NCBI RefSeq assembly: GCF_000384215.1
Contig: NZ_KB913032.1
Coordinates: 7,277,605 to 7,341,604, forward strand
Length of the DNA: 64,000 nucleotides
Direction: 5' to 3'
Origin: Amycolatopsis alba DSM 44262
GTDB lineage: Bacteria > Actinomycetota > Actinomycetes > Mycobacteriales > Pseudonocardiaceae
The translations under genes and the position numbers were made by a program. This document shows, in pieces, positions 7,932-16,100 of this stretch (the stretch's first letter is position 1; each line of letters opens with the position of its first letter). The notes under the pieces are model-generated. The model had not been told where the DNA came from. It did no database searches and worked only from the letters and a program-made list of their open reading frames with translations.

Positions 7932-9400
7932 TCCGCGCCGCCCGAAGCGATCGCGGCCAGCACGTGGTCCTGGGTCAGCTGCTCCCCCGCCAGTTCACCG
8001 ACCACCGCGCCGTCCTTGAGCACGACCAACCGGTCGGCGCCGTCGAGGAGTTCCTCCATCTCGGAAGAGATGAGCAGGACGGCGAGGCCGTCCTTGGCGA
8101 GTTCGTCGATCAGCGCCTGCACCTCCGCCTTGGCGCCGACGTCGATGCCACGGGTCGGCTCGTCGAGCAGCAGCACCTTCGGCTCGGTGCACAGCCAGCG
8201 GGCCAGCAGCACCTTCTGCTGATTGCCGCCGGAGAGTTCCGCGACCTTCTGATCGGGACTGGACACCTTGATCCGCAGGCGTTTCACGAAGGTGTCGACG
8301 ATTCTGTCCTGCCGGGCGCGGCTGACCAGGCCGAAGCGGGACAGCTTCGGCAGCGCGGCGAGCACGATGTTCTCCCGTACCGAGAGATGCGGGATGATCC
8401 CCTCGGTCTTGCGGTCCTCGGCGAGCATGCTGACGCCCGCGCGCATCGCGGCCGACACATTCCCTTGCGGGACTTGCTTTCCGCCGACGAGGACGGTGCC
8501 GCCGGACAGGGGCAGGTCACCGACGATCGCCCGCGCGGTCTCGGTCCGGCCGGAGCCGAGCAGCCCGGCCAGCCCCACGATCTCGCCGGGCCTGATGTCC
8601 ACCGAGACGCCGCTCAGCCGGTTGCCGCTGGTCAGGTTCTCCGCGCGCAGCAAAGGTTCCCGGCCCGCGTGATGGTCGCCATCGAAGGCCGTCGCGCCGT
8701 GGACGCGGATGTCGCCGACACTGCGGCCGAGCATCATCGACACCAGTTCCAGGCGCGGCAGGTCGGCGAGCGGTCCGGTGTGGACCCGCCTGCCGTCCCG
8801 CAGCACCGTCACCCGTTCGCAGATCCGGTACAGCTCGTCCATCCGGTGACTGACGTACACGATCGCGATCCCGCGCTCGTGCAGCCTGCCGATGACCTCG
8901 AACAGCGTCTCGACCTCACGCGGCTCCAACGAGGACGTCGGCTCGTCCATGATCACGACGTCGGCGTCGACCGACACCGCGCGGGCCAGCGCGACCATCT
9001 GCTGCGCGCCGACACCGAGTGTCCCGAGTGGACGGCGGACGTCGGCGTCGATGCCGTAGTCCGCCAGCAGGGCCGCCGCGTCCGAGTTCATCCGCGCCCA
9101 GTCGACGAGCCCGAACCTCTTCCTCGGCTCGCGGCCGAGATACACGTTGCTCGCCACGCTCATCAGCGGGATGAGGTTGACCTCCTGGTAGATCGTGGAG
9201 ATCGCGCCCCGCGCGTGGATCGTGCCGGAATCCGGCTTGTGCACGCCGGTGAGCACCTTGATCAGCGTCGATTTCCCGGCGCCGTTCTCGCCCACCAGCG
9301 CGTGCACCTCGCCCGGCCGCAGCGCGAACGACACGTCGTCGAGCGCGCGCACCCCGGCGAACGTCTTCGTCACGCCTTCGACCTCGAGAACCGGTTCCAT
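7928..9400 (-). CDS. Sugar ABC transporter ATP-binding protein (two NBDs)
   Basis: 490-residue tandem ATPase of the RbsA/MglA/YtfR type. The first NBD has Walker A GENGAGKST near residue 38, signature ...LGVGAQQMVALARA and Walker B VVIMDEPTSSL. The second has the degenerate P-loop GLLGSGRTE, signature LSGGNQQKVLLARWL and Walker B VLLLDEPTRGIDVG. A degenerate second P-loop is normal for this family. It powers uptake through the two adjacent permeases; the gene ends in an ATGA overlap with the first of them. Confidence 0.93.
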   Translation of the reverse strand: MEPVLEVEGVTKTFAGVRALDDVSFALRPGEVHALVGENGAGKSTLIKVLTGVHKPDSGTIHARGAISTIYQEVNLIPLMSVASNVYLGREPRKRFGLVDWARMNSDAAALLADYGIDADVRRPLGTLGVGAQQMVALARAVSVDADVVIMDEPTSSLEPREVETLFEVIGRLHERGIAIVYVSHRMDELYRICERVTVLRDGRRVHTGPLADLPRLELVSMMLGRSVGDIRVHGATAFDGDHHAGREPLLRAENLTSGNRLSGVSVDIRPGEIVGLAGLLGSGRTETARAIVGDLPLSGGTVLVGGKQVPQGNVSAAMRAGVSMLAEDRKTEGIIPHLSVRENIVLAALPKLSRFGLVSRARQDRIVDTFVKRLRIKVSSPDQKVAELSGGNQQKVLLARWLCTEPKVLLLDEPTRGIDVGAKAEVQALIDELAKDGLAVLLISSEMEELLDGADRLVVLKDGAVVGELAGEQLTQDHVLAAIASGGAE

Positions 9401-9402
9401 CG

Positions 9403-10473
9403 TCAGTACGCGTTTCCGAGCTTCTGCGCGGCGTTCGCCGAGTCGTACTGGTCGTCGGAGATGACCACGGTCGGCGGGATCTCCTTGCCGGCGGCGAAGT
9501 CCGCCAGGGTGGAGAAGGCGAGCGGGCCGAAGCGCGGGTTGGACTCGATCACCGCGTTGTAGCTGCCGTCGGCGATGAGCTGGACGGCGTTGCGGGTGCC
9601 GTCGATAGAGACGATCTTGACGTCCTTGCCCGGTGTCTTGCCCGCGGCCTTGAGCGCGGTGACCGCGCCGATGCCCATCTCGTCGTTCTCGGCGTAGACG
9701 GCGGTGATCTCCGGGTTGCTCTGGATGAGCTGCTCCATGACCGCCTGGCCCTTGGACCGGTCGAACTCACCGGTCTGCTCGGCGACGATCTGGATGCCGG
9801 CGGTCGTGGCGATCTCGTCCTTGAACCCCTTGGTGCGGTCGGTGGTCACGTTGTTGCCGGACGCGCCGAGCAGGATCGCGACCTTGCCGGTGCCGCCGGT
9901 CGCCTTCACCATCTCCTGCGCCGCGCGCTTGCCCTGCTCGACGAAGTTGGAGCCGATGAAGGTCAGGTAGTCGGCGCACGGCTGCGAGGTCACCTTGCGG
10001 TCGATCGTGATGACCGGGACCTTCTTGGCCTTCGCCGCGTCGAGGGCGGGCTGCAGGCCGTCGGAGTTCAGTGGCGCCACGATGAGCAGCTGCGCGCCCC
10101 GGTCCAGCAGCGACTTGATGTCGCTGACCTGCTTGTTGAGATCGCTCTGCGCGTTGGTGACCAGCAGTTTGTCCGCCGGGAAACCGAGTTTCGCGGCTTC
10201 GTCCTTGATGGACTGCGTCTCGGCGATCCGGAACGGGTTCGCCTCCTTCTCCGACTGGGAGAAGCCGATGACCGCGTTCTTCACGTCCACCTGCGGGTAG
10301 CCGGTCTTCTCGCGGGCACATCCCGGTCCGGTCGCGGCCTGGCTCGGCGCCGCCGAAGCGGCCGGTCCCGCCCCCGACGGGGCGGATTGCTGGGTCTCAC
10401 GGCTGGTGCAGGCCGTCAGCGCGAGCGCGAGGCCGGTCACCAGGAGCAGGGTGCGGCGGATGGGCAGGGACAT
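9403..10473 (-). CDS. Sugar-binding lipoprotein of the ABC importer (YtfQ-like)
   Basis: 356-residue periplasmic-binding-protein fold (type 1). The N terminus is a lipoprotein signal with lipobox LALTAC. Family landmarks: VIGFSQSEKEANPFRIAETQS, VPVITIDRK, VYAENDEMGIGAV and VSIDGTRNAVQ. The opening IGFSQ and the C-terminal QYDSANAAQKLGNAY resemble YtfQ, the galactofuranose receptor. ATG at 10473 is chosen over the upstream 10500 codon because a GAGGAG Shine-Dalgarno lies just before it. It is the first gene of a five-gene operon (receptor, ATPase, two permeases, GH2), divergent from a LacI regulator. Confidence 0.9.
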   Translation of the reverse strand: MSLPIRRTLLLVTGLALALTACTSRETQQSAPSGAGPAASAAPSQAATGPGCAREKTGYPQVDVKNAVIGFSQSEKEANPFRIAETQSIKDEAAKLGFPADKLLVTNAQSDLNKQVSDIKSLLDRGAQLLIVAPLNSDGLQPALDAAKAKKVPVITIDRKVTSQPCADYLTFIGSNFVEQGKRAAQEMVKATGGTGKVAILLGASGNNVTTDRTKGFKDEIATTAGIQIVAEQTGEFDRSKGQAVMEQLIQSNPEITAVYAENDEMGIGAVTALKAAGKTPGKDVKIVSIDGTRNAVQLIADGSYNAVIESNPRFGPLAFSTLADFAAGKEIPPTVVISDDQYDSANAAQKLGNAY

Positions 10474-10542
10474 CGATCGCTCCTCGGGGAAGTCGAGCAC
10501 AGGGGTCTGCGGTGACCCATGTCACTCATAGGGACGATGCCA

Positions 10543-10573
10543 GATTTACATCGTTGGTACAACGTTGTAAATC
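10543..10573. promoter_or_regulatory. Probable LacI-family operator (31-bp dyad)
   Basis: Inverted repeat with 14-bp arms, 13 of 14 matching, around a GTA centre: GATTTACATCGTTG at 10543-10556 and CAACGTTGTAAATC at 10560-10573. It sits in the 161-bp divergent promoter region, 70 bp upstream of the sugar-receptor start and 62 bp upstream of the LacI start, so one bound repressor could shut both promoters. The AT-rich half-sites stand out from the surrounding sequence. Confidence 0.8.
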
Positions 10574-10634
10574 CGCCGTTCGCGCGGCTAGGCTGTGCCG
10601 GATCTGTGCCGGACCACTGCAGAGGGGAGCGAGG

Positions 10635-11633
10635 GTGGCCACGCTCAAGGACGTCGCCAAGATCGCGGGCGTCTCCGTCAAGACCGTGTCGAACGTGGTC
10701 AACGGCTACGACTTCGTGAAGCCGGAGAACCGCAAGCGCGTCGAGGAGGCATTGGCGTCGACCGGCTACCGGCCCAACCTCGGCGCCCGCAACCTCCGCC
10801 GCGGCCGCACCGGGTTCCTCGGGCTGATGCTGCCCGAGCTGAGCATCCCGTACTTCGGCGAACTGGCGGGCCTGGTGCTGCAGGCGGCACAGGAGCACGA
10901 GTGGAACGTGCTCATCGAGCAGACCCTCGGCACCAGGGAGCGGGAGCGCAACACGCTGTCCGCGCTGGGCCCGCATCTGATCGACGGCGCGATCATCAGC
11001 CCGGAAGCGTTGCACACCAACGACTTCGAGGATCTGGCGCCGGGTGTTCCGCTGGTGATGCTCGGCGAGCACGTCGTCGACGTCCCGATAGACCACGTCG
11101 GCATCGACAACGTCCAGGCCGCTCGGATCGCGGTGCGGCACCTGCTCTCGCTGGGCCGCCGCCGGATCGCCGCGATCGGCGCGCATCCGCAGCGCCACAC
11201 CGCCGCGCAACGACTCGACGGCTACCACTCGGCGCTCGAAGAGGCGGGCCTCAGGCCCGTTCCGGAACTGGTCCTGCCCGCGCTGCGCTACCACCGTGCC
11301 AACGGCGCCGAGGCGATGGCACATCTTCTCGCGCTGCCGGAGCCGCCCGACGCGGTGTTCTGCTTCAACGACCTCCTGGCCATCGGTGCCCTTCGCGCCG
11401 CGGCCGAACGCGGCGTCCAGGTGCCGTCGGACATGGCGATCGTCGGCTTCGACAACAACGAGGAGAGCGCGTACAGCCTCCCCTCGCTGACGACGATCGC
11501 CCCGGACAAGGCGGCGATCGCGCGGACGGCGGTCGATCTGCTGCGGCGGCGCATCGCAGGCGGGACCGACCTCGAACCCGAAGACGTCCAGACCCCCTTC
11601 TCCCTCGAAATCCGGAACAGCACCGTCGCCTGA
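10635..11633 (+). CDS. LacI-family transcriptional repressor
   Basis: 332 residues. The N-terminal LacI helix-turn-helix reads ATLKDVAKIAGVSVKTVSNVVNG, followed by the hinge region (NLGARNLRRGRTG) and a sugar-binding-protein-like effector domain with FCFNDLLAIGALRAA and VGFDNNEES. GTG at 10635 sits 7 nt behind a GGGGAGCGAGGG ribosome-binding region and starts exactly at the conserved DNA-binding domain. Encoded divergently from the sugar ABC/GH2 operon, which it very likely represses, with a transported furanose or oligosaccharide as the probable inducer. Confidence 0.92.
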   Translation: MATLKDVAKIAGVSVKTVSNVVNGYDFVKPENRKRVEEALASTGYRPNLGARNLRRGRTGFLGLMLPELSIPYFGELAGLVLQAAQEHEWNVLIEQTLGTRERERNTLSALGPHLIDGAIISPEALHTNDFEDLAPGVPLVMLGEHVVDVPIDHVGIDNVQAARIAVRHLLSLGRRRIAAIGAHPQRHTAAQRLDGYHSALEEAGLRPVPELVLPALRYHRANGAEAMAHLLALPEPPDAVFCFNDLLAIGALRAAAERGVQVPSDMAIVGFDNNEESAYSLPSLTTIAPDKAAIARTAVDLLRRRIAGGTDLEPEDVQTPFSLEIRNSTVA

Positions 11634-11634
11634 C

Positions 11635-11664
11635 ACCGCAAGCAGGTGACTACTTGCGGTTTTC
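11635..11664 (+). terminator. Rho-independent terminator after lacI-family gene
   Basis: Hairpin ACCGCAAG ... CTTGCGGT (11635-11642 paired with 11653-11660), extended by an AG/CT pair past one mismatch, followed directly by TTTT. It begins 2 bp after the LacI stop and separates it from the two-component genes. Confidence 0.7.
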
Positions 11665-11683
11665 GCGGGGAGTCGAGCATTGT

Positions 11684-12793
11684 GTGTCCGTGAACCGGGC
11701 CCTGGCCGTGCTGACTGTCGTCGCGTACGTGACGCTGCCCCTCGGCTCGGCCAGATACGAGACGCTCGTGCTGCCGACACTCGTGGCCGGCCTGGTCTAC
11801 GCGGCGATCGCGATCGCCGGCTTCCCCTGGGTCCAGAAACGCGGGCGTGCCTGGGCGATCGCGTACGTCTGCGTTCAGTTACCGCTCGGCTTCACCCTGT
11901 TCTCGCTTTCGGGCGCCGCTGTCGGGGCCGTCCTGCTTCTCGTGGTCCTCGTCTGCCACACCGTGTTGCTGTTGCCGCTGCCCGTGGCGTTCGGGGTCGC
12001 GGTGCTGATCCCGCTGATCCATCTGCCGATGGCACCGATCGACGGGCTCCGGGAAGGACTCGGGACGCTGGCGGTCATGGTGTTCGCCGCCGTGGTGACC
12101 GAGCTGGTCGTCCGGGAGAGACGGGCGCGGGAGGAGCTGGCGGAGGCACACGAACGCCTTCGCGTTCAAGCCGCGCAGGCCGAAGAGCTCGCCACGATCC
12201 AGGAACGCAACCGGGTCGCGCGCGACATCCACGACGGGCTCGGTCATCACCTCACGGTCGTGCAGATGATGGTGCAGGCCGCCCGCGCGGTGATCGGGAC
12301 CGGGGACACGGAACGCGCCGACGGGATGCTCGCCAAGGCACAGGACCAGTCCCGTGAGGCGCTCGCCGAGGTCCGCCGGTCGGTGTCGGCGTTGCGGGAG
12401 CCGCGCCCGGAGCCGCTCGCGGACGCGTTGCGGGCCTTGGCGGACGAGGCGTCGGCGGCGGGGGTGCCGACCGGGCTGGAGGTCAGGGGCACGGCTCGGG
12501 ACACACGCGCCGAGGTGGAAGAGTCGCTGTTCCGGGCCGCCCAGGAGGGGCTGACCAACGTGCGCAAGCACGCGCGGGCCAAGGCCGCGACCGTCGTGCT
12601 CGACTACGCCGGAGCCGACCGGGTCCGGCTCGAAGTCCGCGACGACGGTCTCGGGCTCACCGGGGATTCCCCGCCGGACAAGGGTTTCGGGCTCGTGGGG
12701 CTCCGCGAGCGGGTCGCCGGGCTCGGCGGCCGGGTCGCGGTCGACTCGGCGGAAGGCCACGGCCTGACACTCACCGTGGAGGTGCCGGGATGA
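11684..12793 (+). CDS. Sensor histidine kinase (NarL-type, HisKA_3)
   Basis: 369 residues. Five or so membrane helices occupy the first 145 residues with only short loops. A coiled linker (RRAREELAEAHERLRVQAAQ) leads to the HisKA_3 box ERNRVARDIHDGLGHHL, whose His is the phosphorylated residue, and then to a HATPase domain with NVRKHA and DDGLGL...GFGLVGLRERV. The lack of an extracytoplasmic sensor loop suggests sensing in or near the membrane. Start GTG 11684 is chosen over GTG 11690 because of the GGGGAG at 11667-11672. Its stop overlaps the regulator start (ATGA). Confidence 0.88.
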   Translation: MSVNRALAVLTVVAYVTLPLGSARYETLVLPTLVAGLVYAAIAIAGFPWVQKRGRAWAIAYVCVQLPLGFTLFSLSGAAVGAVLLLVVLVCHTVLLLPLPVAFGVAVLIPLIHLPMAPIDGLREGLGTLAVMVFAAVVTELVVRERRAREELAEAHERLRVQAAQAEELATIQERNRVARDIHDGLGHHLTVVQMMVQAARAVIGTGDTERADGMLAKAQDQSREALAEVRRSVSALREPRPEPLADALRALADEASAAGVPTGLEVRGTARDTRAEVEESLFRAAQEGLTNVRKHARAKAATVVLDYAGADRVRLEVRDDGLGLTGDSPPDKGFGLVGLRERVAGLGGRVAVDSAEGHGLTLTVEVPG

Positions 12794-13437
12794 GCGTCCG
12801 TGTCCTGATCGTCGACGACCAGGCGCTGTTCCGCGAGGCGCTGGCGACGTTGCTGGAGGTCCAGCCGGAGATCGAAGTCGTCGGCGAGGCGGGCGACGGC
12901 GAGGAGGCCGTCCGGCTCTGCGCGGCACTCCGCCCCGACGTCGCGCTGATGGACCTGCGGATGCCGGTGCTCGACGGCATCGCGGCCACCGCCCGGCTCC
13001 GAGCCGGGCAACCCGGTGTCCAGGTGCTGGCGCTGACCACGTTCGACGACGACGAGGACGTGTTCGCCGCGCTGCGGGCGGGCGCCGTCGGCTATCTGCT
13101 CAAGGACGTCTCCTCGACACGGCTGGTGGAAGCCCTGGTCGCGGCCAAACGGGGCGAGTCGGTGCTTCAGCCGTCGGTGGCGGCGAAGCTGGTCGCGAGG
13201 GTGGCACGGCTGCCTGCCGAGACGCCACGGTCCCAGCCGTCGGCGACCCCGCTTTCGGAGCGGGAACTGGAGGTGGTCCGGCTGCTGGCGGACGGCCGCA
13301 GCAACCGGGAGATCGCCAAGACGCTGTTCCTCGCCGAGGGCACGGTGAAGAACCTCGTGACGAGTGTCCTGTCCAAGCTCCAGGTGCGGGACCGGACCCA
13401 GGCCGCCCTGCGCGCGAAGGAACTCGGCCTGTTCTGA
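12790..13437 (+). CDS. NarL/LuxR-family response regulator
   Basis: 215 residues. The receiver domain starts VRVLIVDDQALFREAL with acidic residues in DD, the phospho-acceptor Asp in VALMDLRMP, and the conserved Lys in YLLKDV. A C-terminal LuxR-type helix-turn-helix follows (LSERELEVVRLLADGRSNREIAK...GTVKNLVTSVLSKL). Coupled to the histidine kinase by an ATGA overlap. Its targets are unknown; the downstream 13.6-15.4 kb membrane genes are candidates. Confidence 0.92.
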   Translation: MSVRVLIVDDQALFREALATLLEVQPEIEVVGEAGDGEEAVRLCAALRPDVALMDLRMPVLDGIAATARLRAGQPGVQVLALTTFDDDEDVFAALRAGAVGYLLKDVSSTRLVEALVAAKRGESVLQPSVAAKLVARVARLPAETPRSQPSATPLSERELEVVRLLADGRSNREIAKTLFLAEGTVKNLVTSVLSKLQVRDRTQAALRAKELGLF

Positions 13438-13464
13438 CCGCTTCGCTCCTTGCCGAGGGCCAAG

Positions 13465-13513
13465 TCCGTGCACGCACGGAGTCCCGGACTGCTGCGAACG
13501 TGGCTTTCGCAAC
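13465..13513. repeat. Small hairpin and degenerate half-copy of the nested palindrome
   Basis: A short hairpin TCCGTG-CACG-CACGGA (13465-13480) follows the response regulator and may be a weak terminator. Immediately after it, 13491-13513 is a single degenerate arm of the GTTGCGAAAGCCACTTTCGCAAC element (here in the opposite sense, with AACG for AAAG); its partner arm is absent. Nothing else was recognised in the 219-bp gap. Confidence 0.55.
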
Positions 13514-13656
13514 GCTGCGGGGCGCCGGATGGCGTCGGTACCCCGACCGATGCCCTGACCCCGGTCACATGACCTCGCGCATGACTTCCGGCACCTGCCC
13601 TCGTGCCCCGCCCGGACCGAACATTGCTCCCGTCGTACCGAACGAGGGAGCCGGAA

Positions 13657-14055
13657 ATGAAGCACGCGACAGAACCGAAGACCCGCAACCGGGTCGTCCT
13701 GCACTTCACCCGTCACGCGGTGGAAATGCTCCTCGCGATGGTGGCCGGGATGATCGTGCTCGAACCGGTCTGGTCGTTCCTGTGGCCGGACCTGGCGAGG
13801 AACGTGACCGCGAGCGCGCTGGTGATGGCGACGAACATGTCGCTCGGCATGGCGCTGTGGATGCGGATCCGGCGCCACGGCTGGGCTTCGATCGCGGAGA
13901 TGTCGGTCGCGATGTACCTGCCGTACGTCCTCGTCCTGCCGTTCTTCTGGACCGGCCTGGTCTCCGGGACGACCTTGATGACGGCCGGGCACGTCCTGAT
14001 GGTTCCCGCGATGCTCGTCGCCATGCTCCGCCGTCGCACCGAGTACGGAGCCTGA
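13657..14055 (+). CDS. Small four-helix membrane protein, unknown function
   Basis: 132 residues with about four hydrophobic segments (VEMLLAMVAGMIVLEPV; VMATNMSLGMALWM; ISVAMYLPYVLVLPFFW-like; HVLMVPAMLVAMLR) and a basic N terminus containing RNRVVLHFTRH. Start ATG at 13657 is preceded by GGGAGCCGG; upstream in-frame sequence has no membrane character. One base separates its stop from the next start, so it is co-transcribed with the DJ-1/PfpI protein. Homologues are sometimes labelled flagellar FliP, which the size and context do not support. Confidence 0.75.
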   Translation: MKHATEPKTRNRVVLHFTRHAVEMLLAMVAGMIVLEPVWSFLWPDLARNVTASALVMATNMSLGMALWMRIRRHGWASIAEMSVAMYLPYVLVLPFFWTGLVSGTTLMTAGHVLMVPAMLVAMLRRRTEYGA

Positions 14056-14056
14056 C

Positions 14057-15382
14057 ATGCGCGCCTTCCTCCGTGTCACGCTGACCGTGCTGGCGTTCAC
14101 CGTCGCCGCGCTGACCCTGCCGCTCACTCTCGGCGCTGTCGCGCTCAGCGCCAGCTTCGAGAACCGCTATGCGCCGAGAACCGAGGGGGTCTCGACGCAA
14201 CCGGTTCGCCGGGCACACGATCCCGCCAAGCCCACCGCGGTGATCGTCGTGGGCAACCAGGGCGCCGTCGTCTCCGACACACTCGTCCCTTACGAAATCC
14301 TGGCTGCGAGCGGCGCGTTCAACGTCTACACCGTCGCGCCGGAAGCCCGGCCGGTCACCTTGACCGGCGGGCTCGACCTGATCCCCGACCTGAGTTTCGC
14401 CGGTCTGGATCGGCTGCTCGCGTCCGCCGCCCCCGAGGTCGTGGTGATGCCCGCGCTGCCGGACCTCGGTGAGCCGACCACGCGACCGGTGACCGACTGG
14501 CTGAAGCAGCAGTCGTCGAAGGGCTCGCTGCTCATGAGCGTCTGCAACGGCTCGGGCGTCCTCGCCTCGGCGGGTCTCCTCGACGGGCGGAAAGCCACCG
14601 CGCACTGGATCCGCATCGGCGGCTTCGACGAGGAATTCCCCGCCGTGGACTGGGTTCGCGGCACACGCTACGTCGACGACGGGAACATCGTGACCACAGC
14701 GGGGATCCTGTCCGGGGTCGACGGCGCGCTCCGGCTCACCGAGCGGTTCGCCGGCACCGAAGCCGCGCGCAAAACCGCCGAAGCGGTCGGCTGGACCCAC
14801 TACTCCCCCGGTTCCAGTCCGCCGATGACACAGAACACCTTCGAGGCGGCGGACACCGTCGTCGGGTTCAACACCGCCTTCAACTGGGACAAGCCGACGC
14901 TCGGGGTCCTGCTGACCAACGGGATCCGGGAACTGGAACTCGCCGCGGTGTTCGACACCTACGGCCAGTCGCTGGCGGTCGAGACGACGGCGCTGGGTCT
15001 CGACGGCACGCCGATCCAGTCGCGGCACGGACTGACCTTCGCCCCGCGCGGCACGCCGTCCGCGGACGGCCTCGACAGGCTGATCGTGCCCGGCGCCGAC
15101 GCGGCAGCCAGGCACGCGGCCGATCGGTACTCCGCGCTGTCGCCGGTGTACCTGCACGCCGCGCCGGGGTTCCCGTTCGACGCGGTGCTGGAAGACCTGG
15201 CGCGCATCACGGACACCGCCACCACGCGATGGACGGCCCGGACACTGGAGTACCGGACCGATCACCTCGCGCTCGGTGGCGCGGCGTGGCCGTGGACGGT
15301 CACGCTCCGGCCGTTCGGGCTGGCCGTCCTCGGTCTGCTCGCGGCCTTCGGGATCCGCGCCCGCTACCGCCGCCGAGCGTGA
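14057..15382 (+). CDS. Membrane-anchored DJ-1/PfpI family protein
   Basis: 441 residues. An N-terminal membrane segment (about 5-30) and a C-terminal one (about 415-433, near FGLAVLGLLAAFGI) bracket an extracytoplasmic region. The first half of that region is a class-I glutamine-amidotransferase-like/DJ-1 domain, with the nucleophile elbow at C163 (LLMSVCNGSG) and the conserved Glu at 80 (LVPYEIL). A second, more diverged DJ-1-like half follows (TLGVLLTNGIRELELAAVFDTYG) without an obvious Cys. Function is unknown: protease-, chaperone- or hydratase-like activities occur in the superfamily. Its 3' end overlaps the convergent, broken nitroreductase gene by 19 bp. Confidence 0.8.
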   Translation: MRAFLRVTLTVLAFTVAALTLPLTLGAVALSASFENRYAPRTEGVSTQPVRRAHDPAKPTAVIVVGNQGAVVSDTLVPYEILAASGAFNVYTVAPEARPVTLTGGLDLIPDLSFAGLDRLLASAAPEVVVMPALPDLGEPTTRPVTDWLKQQSSKGSLLMSVCNGSGVLASAGLLDGRKATAHWIRIGGFDEEFPAVDWVRGTRYVDDGNIVTTAGILSGVDGALRLTERFAGTEAARKTAEAVGWTHYSPGSSPPMTQNTFEAADTVVGFNTAFNWDKPTLGVLLTNGIRELELAAVFDTYGQSLAVETTALGLDGTPIQSRHGLTFAPRGTPSADGLDRLIVPGADAAARHAADRYSALSPVYLHAAPGFPFDAVLEDLARITDTATTRWTARTLEYRTDHLALGGAAWPWTVTLRPFGLAVLGLLAAFGIRARYRRRA

Positions 15383-16100
15383 TGGACGCCGACCGCCAGT
15401 TGCGGGATACCGGGAAGCCCGGTGAGCCCGAACAGCGAGACCCGGACCTTCGGTGGATCGAACGGCTCGGTGACGGTCGAACACCGCAGGCCGGATTCGG
15501 TGGCCACCAGCCGGAGCCGCTGCGCCACCAGGCCGCCCGCACCAGGTGGTGGCGTGCCTCGGAGGCGCTGGTGACCAGGAAGGCCGACCACGCTTCCTCC
15601 GGTTCCTCGCCCGGTGGCGCGATCGCGCTGCCGATCCTCGGCAGCGACCGGATCTGCCGCGGCGAAAACGATTTCACGCGGACACCGTCGGCGGGTTCCT
15701 CGTCCGTGCTCAGAGTCGGCGGACCGTGGAACGAGTACGACGCGCGCCCGGACATCGCCCCGAACAGAGCGAGATCGTCGGGGCCGGGACGTCTCCGGGT
15801 GGCGGCGGTGATCCGCGCGATCAGCCGCGAGTCACCGCCGTCGTGCGGCAACCTGGTCTCCGGGAGCCAGCCCAGCGCCCGCATCGCGACTTCGAGATGG
15901 ACGAGCAGCGCGCCACCCGCGATCAGCCTTCCCCGGCTGTCGGGCCCTGGCCGTTCGACCAGGTCGGCACCGTCGCCCCGGACCTCCAGCGGCCATTCGC
16001 CGCGCAGCCACCGCCGTGGTGCCCAGCGCGCGGCCCGCACCAGGATCCGCGTCTCCTCGGCCGTCCACTGATGCGTGCCGAGTACGGCGGACGCGTTCAC
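15364..16100 (-). pseudogene. Frameshifted Acg-type nitroreductase
   Basis: Two overlapping frames make one nitroreductase-like protein. From GTG 16100 (GTGA overlap with the upstream paralogue) the reading NASAVLGTHQWTAEETRILVRAARWAP continues to EARHHLVRA. It then leaves frame near 15540-15555, and the family's C-terminal pattern (LVAQRLRLVATESGL ... GIPQLAVGVHHARRR, stop 15364) appears in another frame. Adding one G in the GCGGGCGGCC tract gives RAGLVAQRLRLVATESGL, matching the paralogue's RAGRAMQRALLTATSLGL, and an intact 245-residue protein. Whether this is a true mutation or a read error cannot be told here. Compared with the full-length neighbour it is shorter and would probably bind FMN poorly. 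Confidence 0.75.

Noticed and set aside
10595..11683. N-terminal extension of the histidine kinase frame through the LacI gene
   Set aside because: Arg/Gly-rich shadow reading; membrane domain and ribosome-binding site place the start at 11684.
13657..14055. Flagellar FliP label for the small membrane protein
   Set aside because: Too short, no FliP motifs, no flagellar genes in the window.
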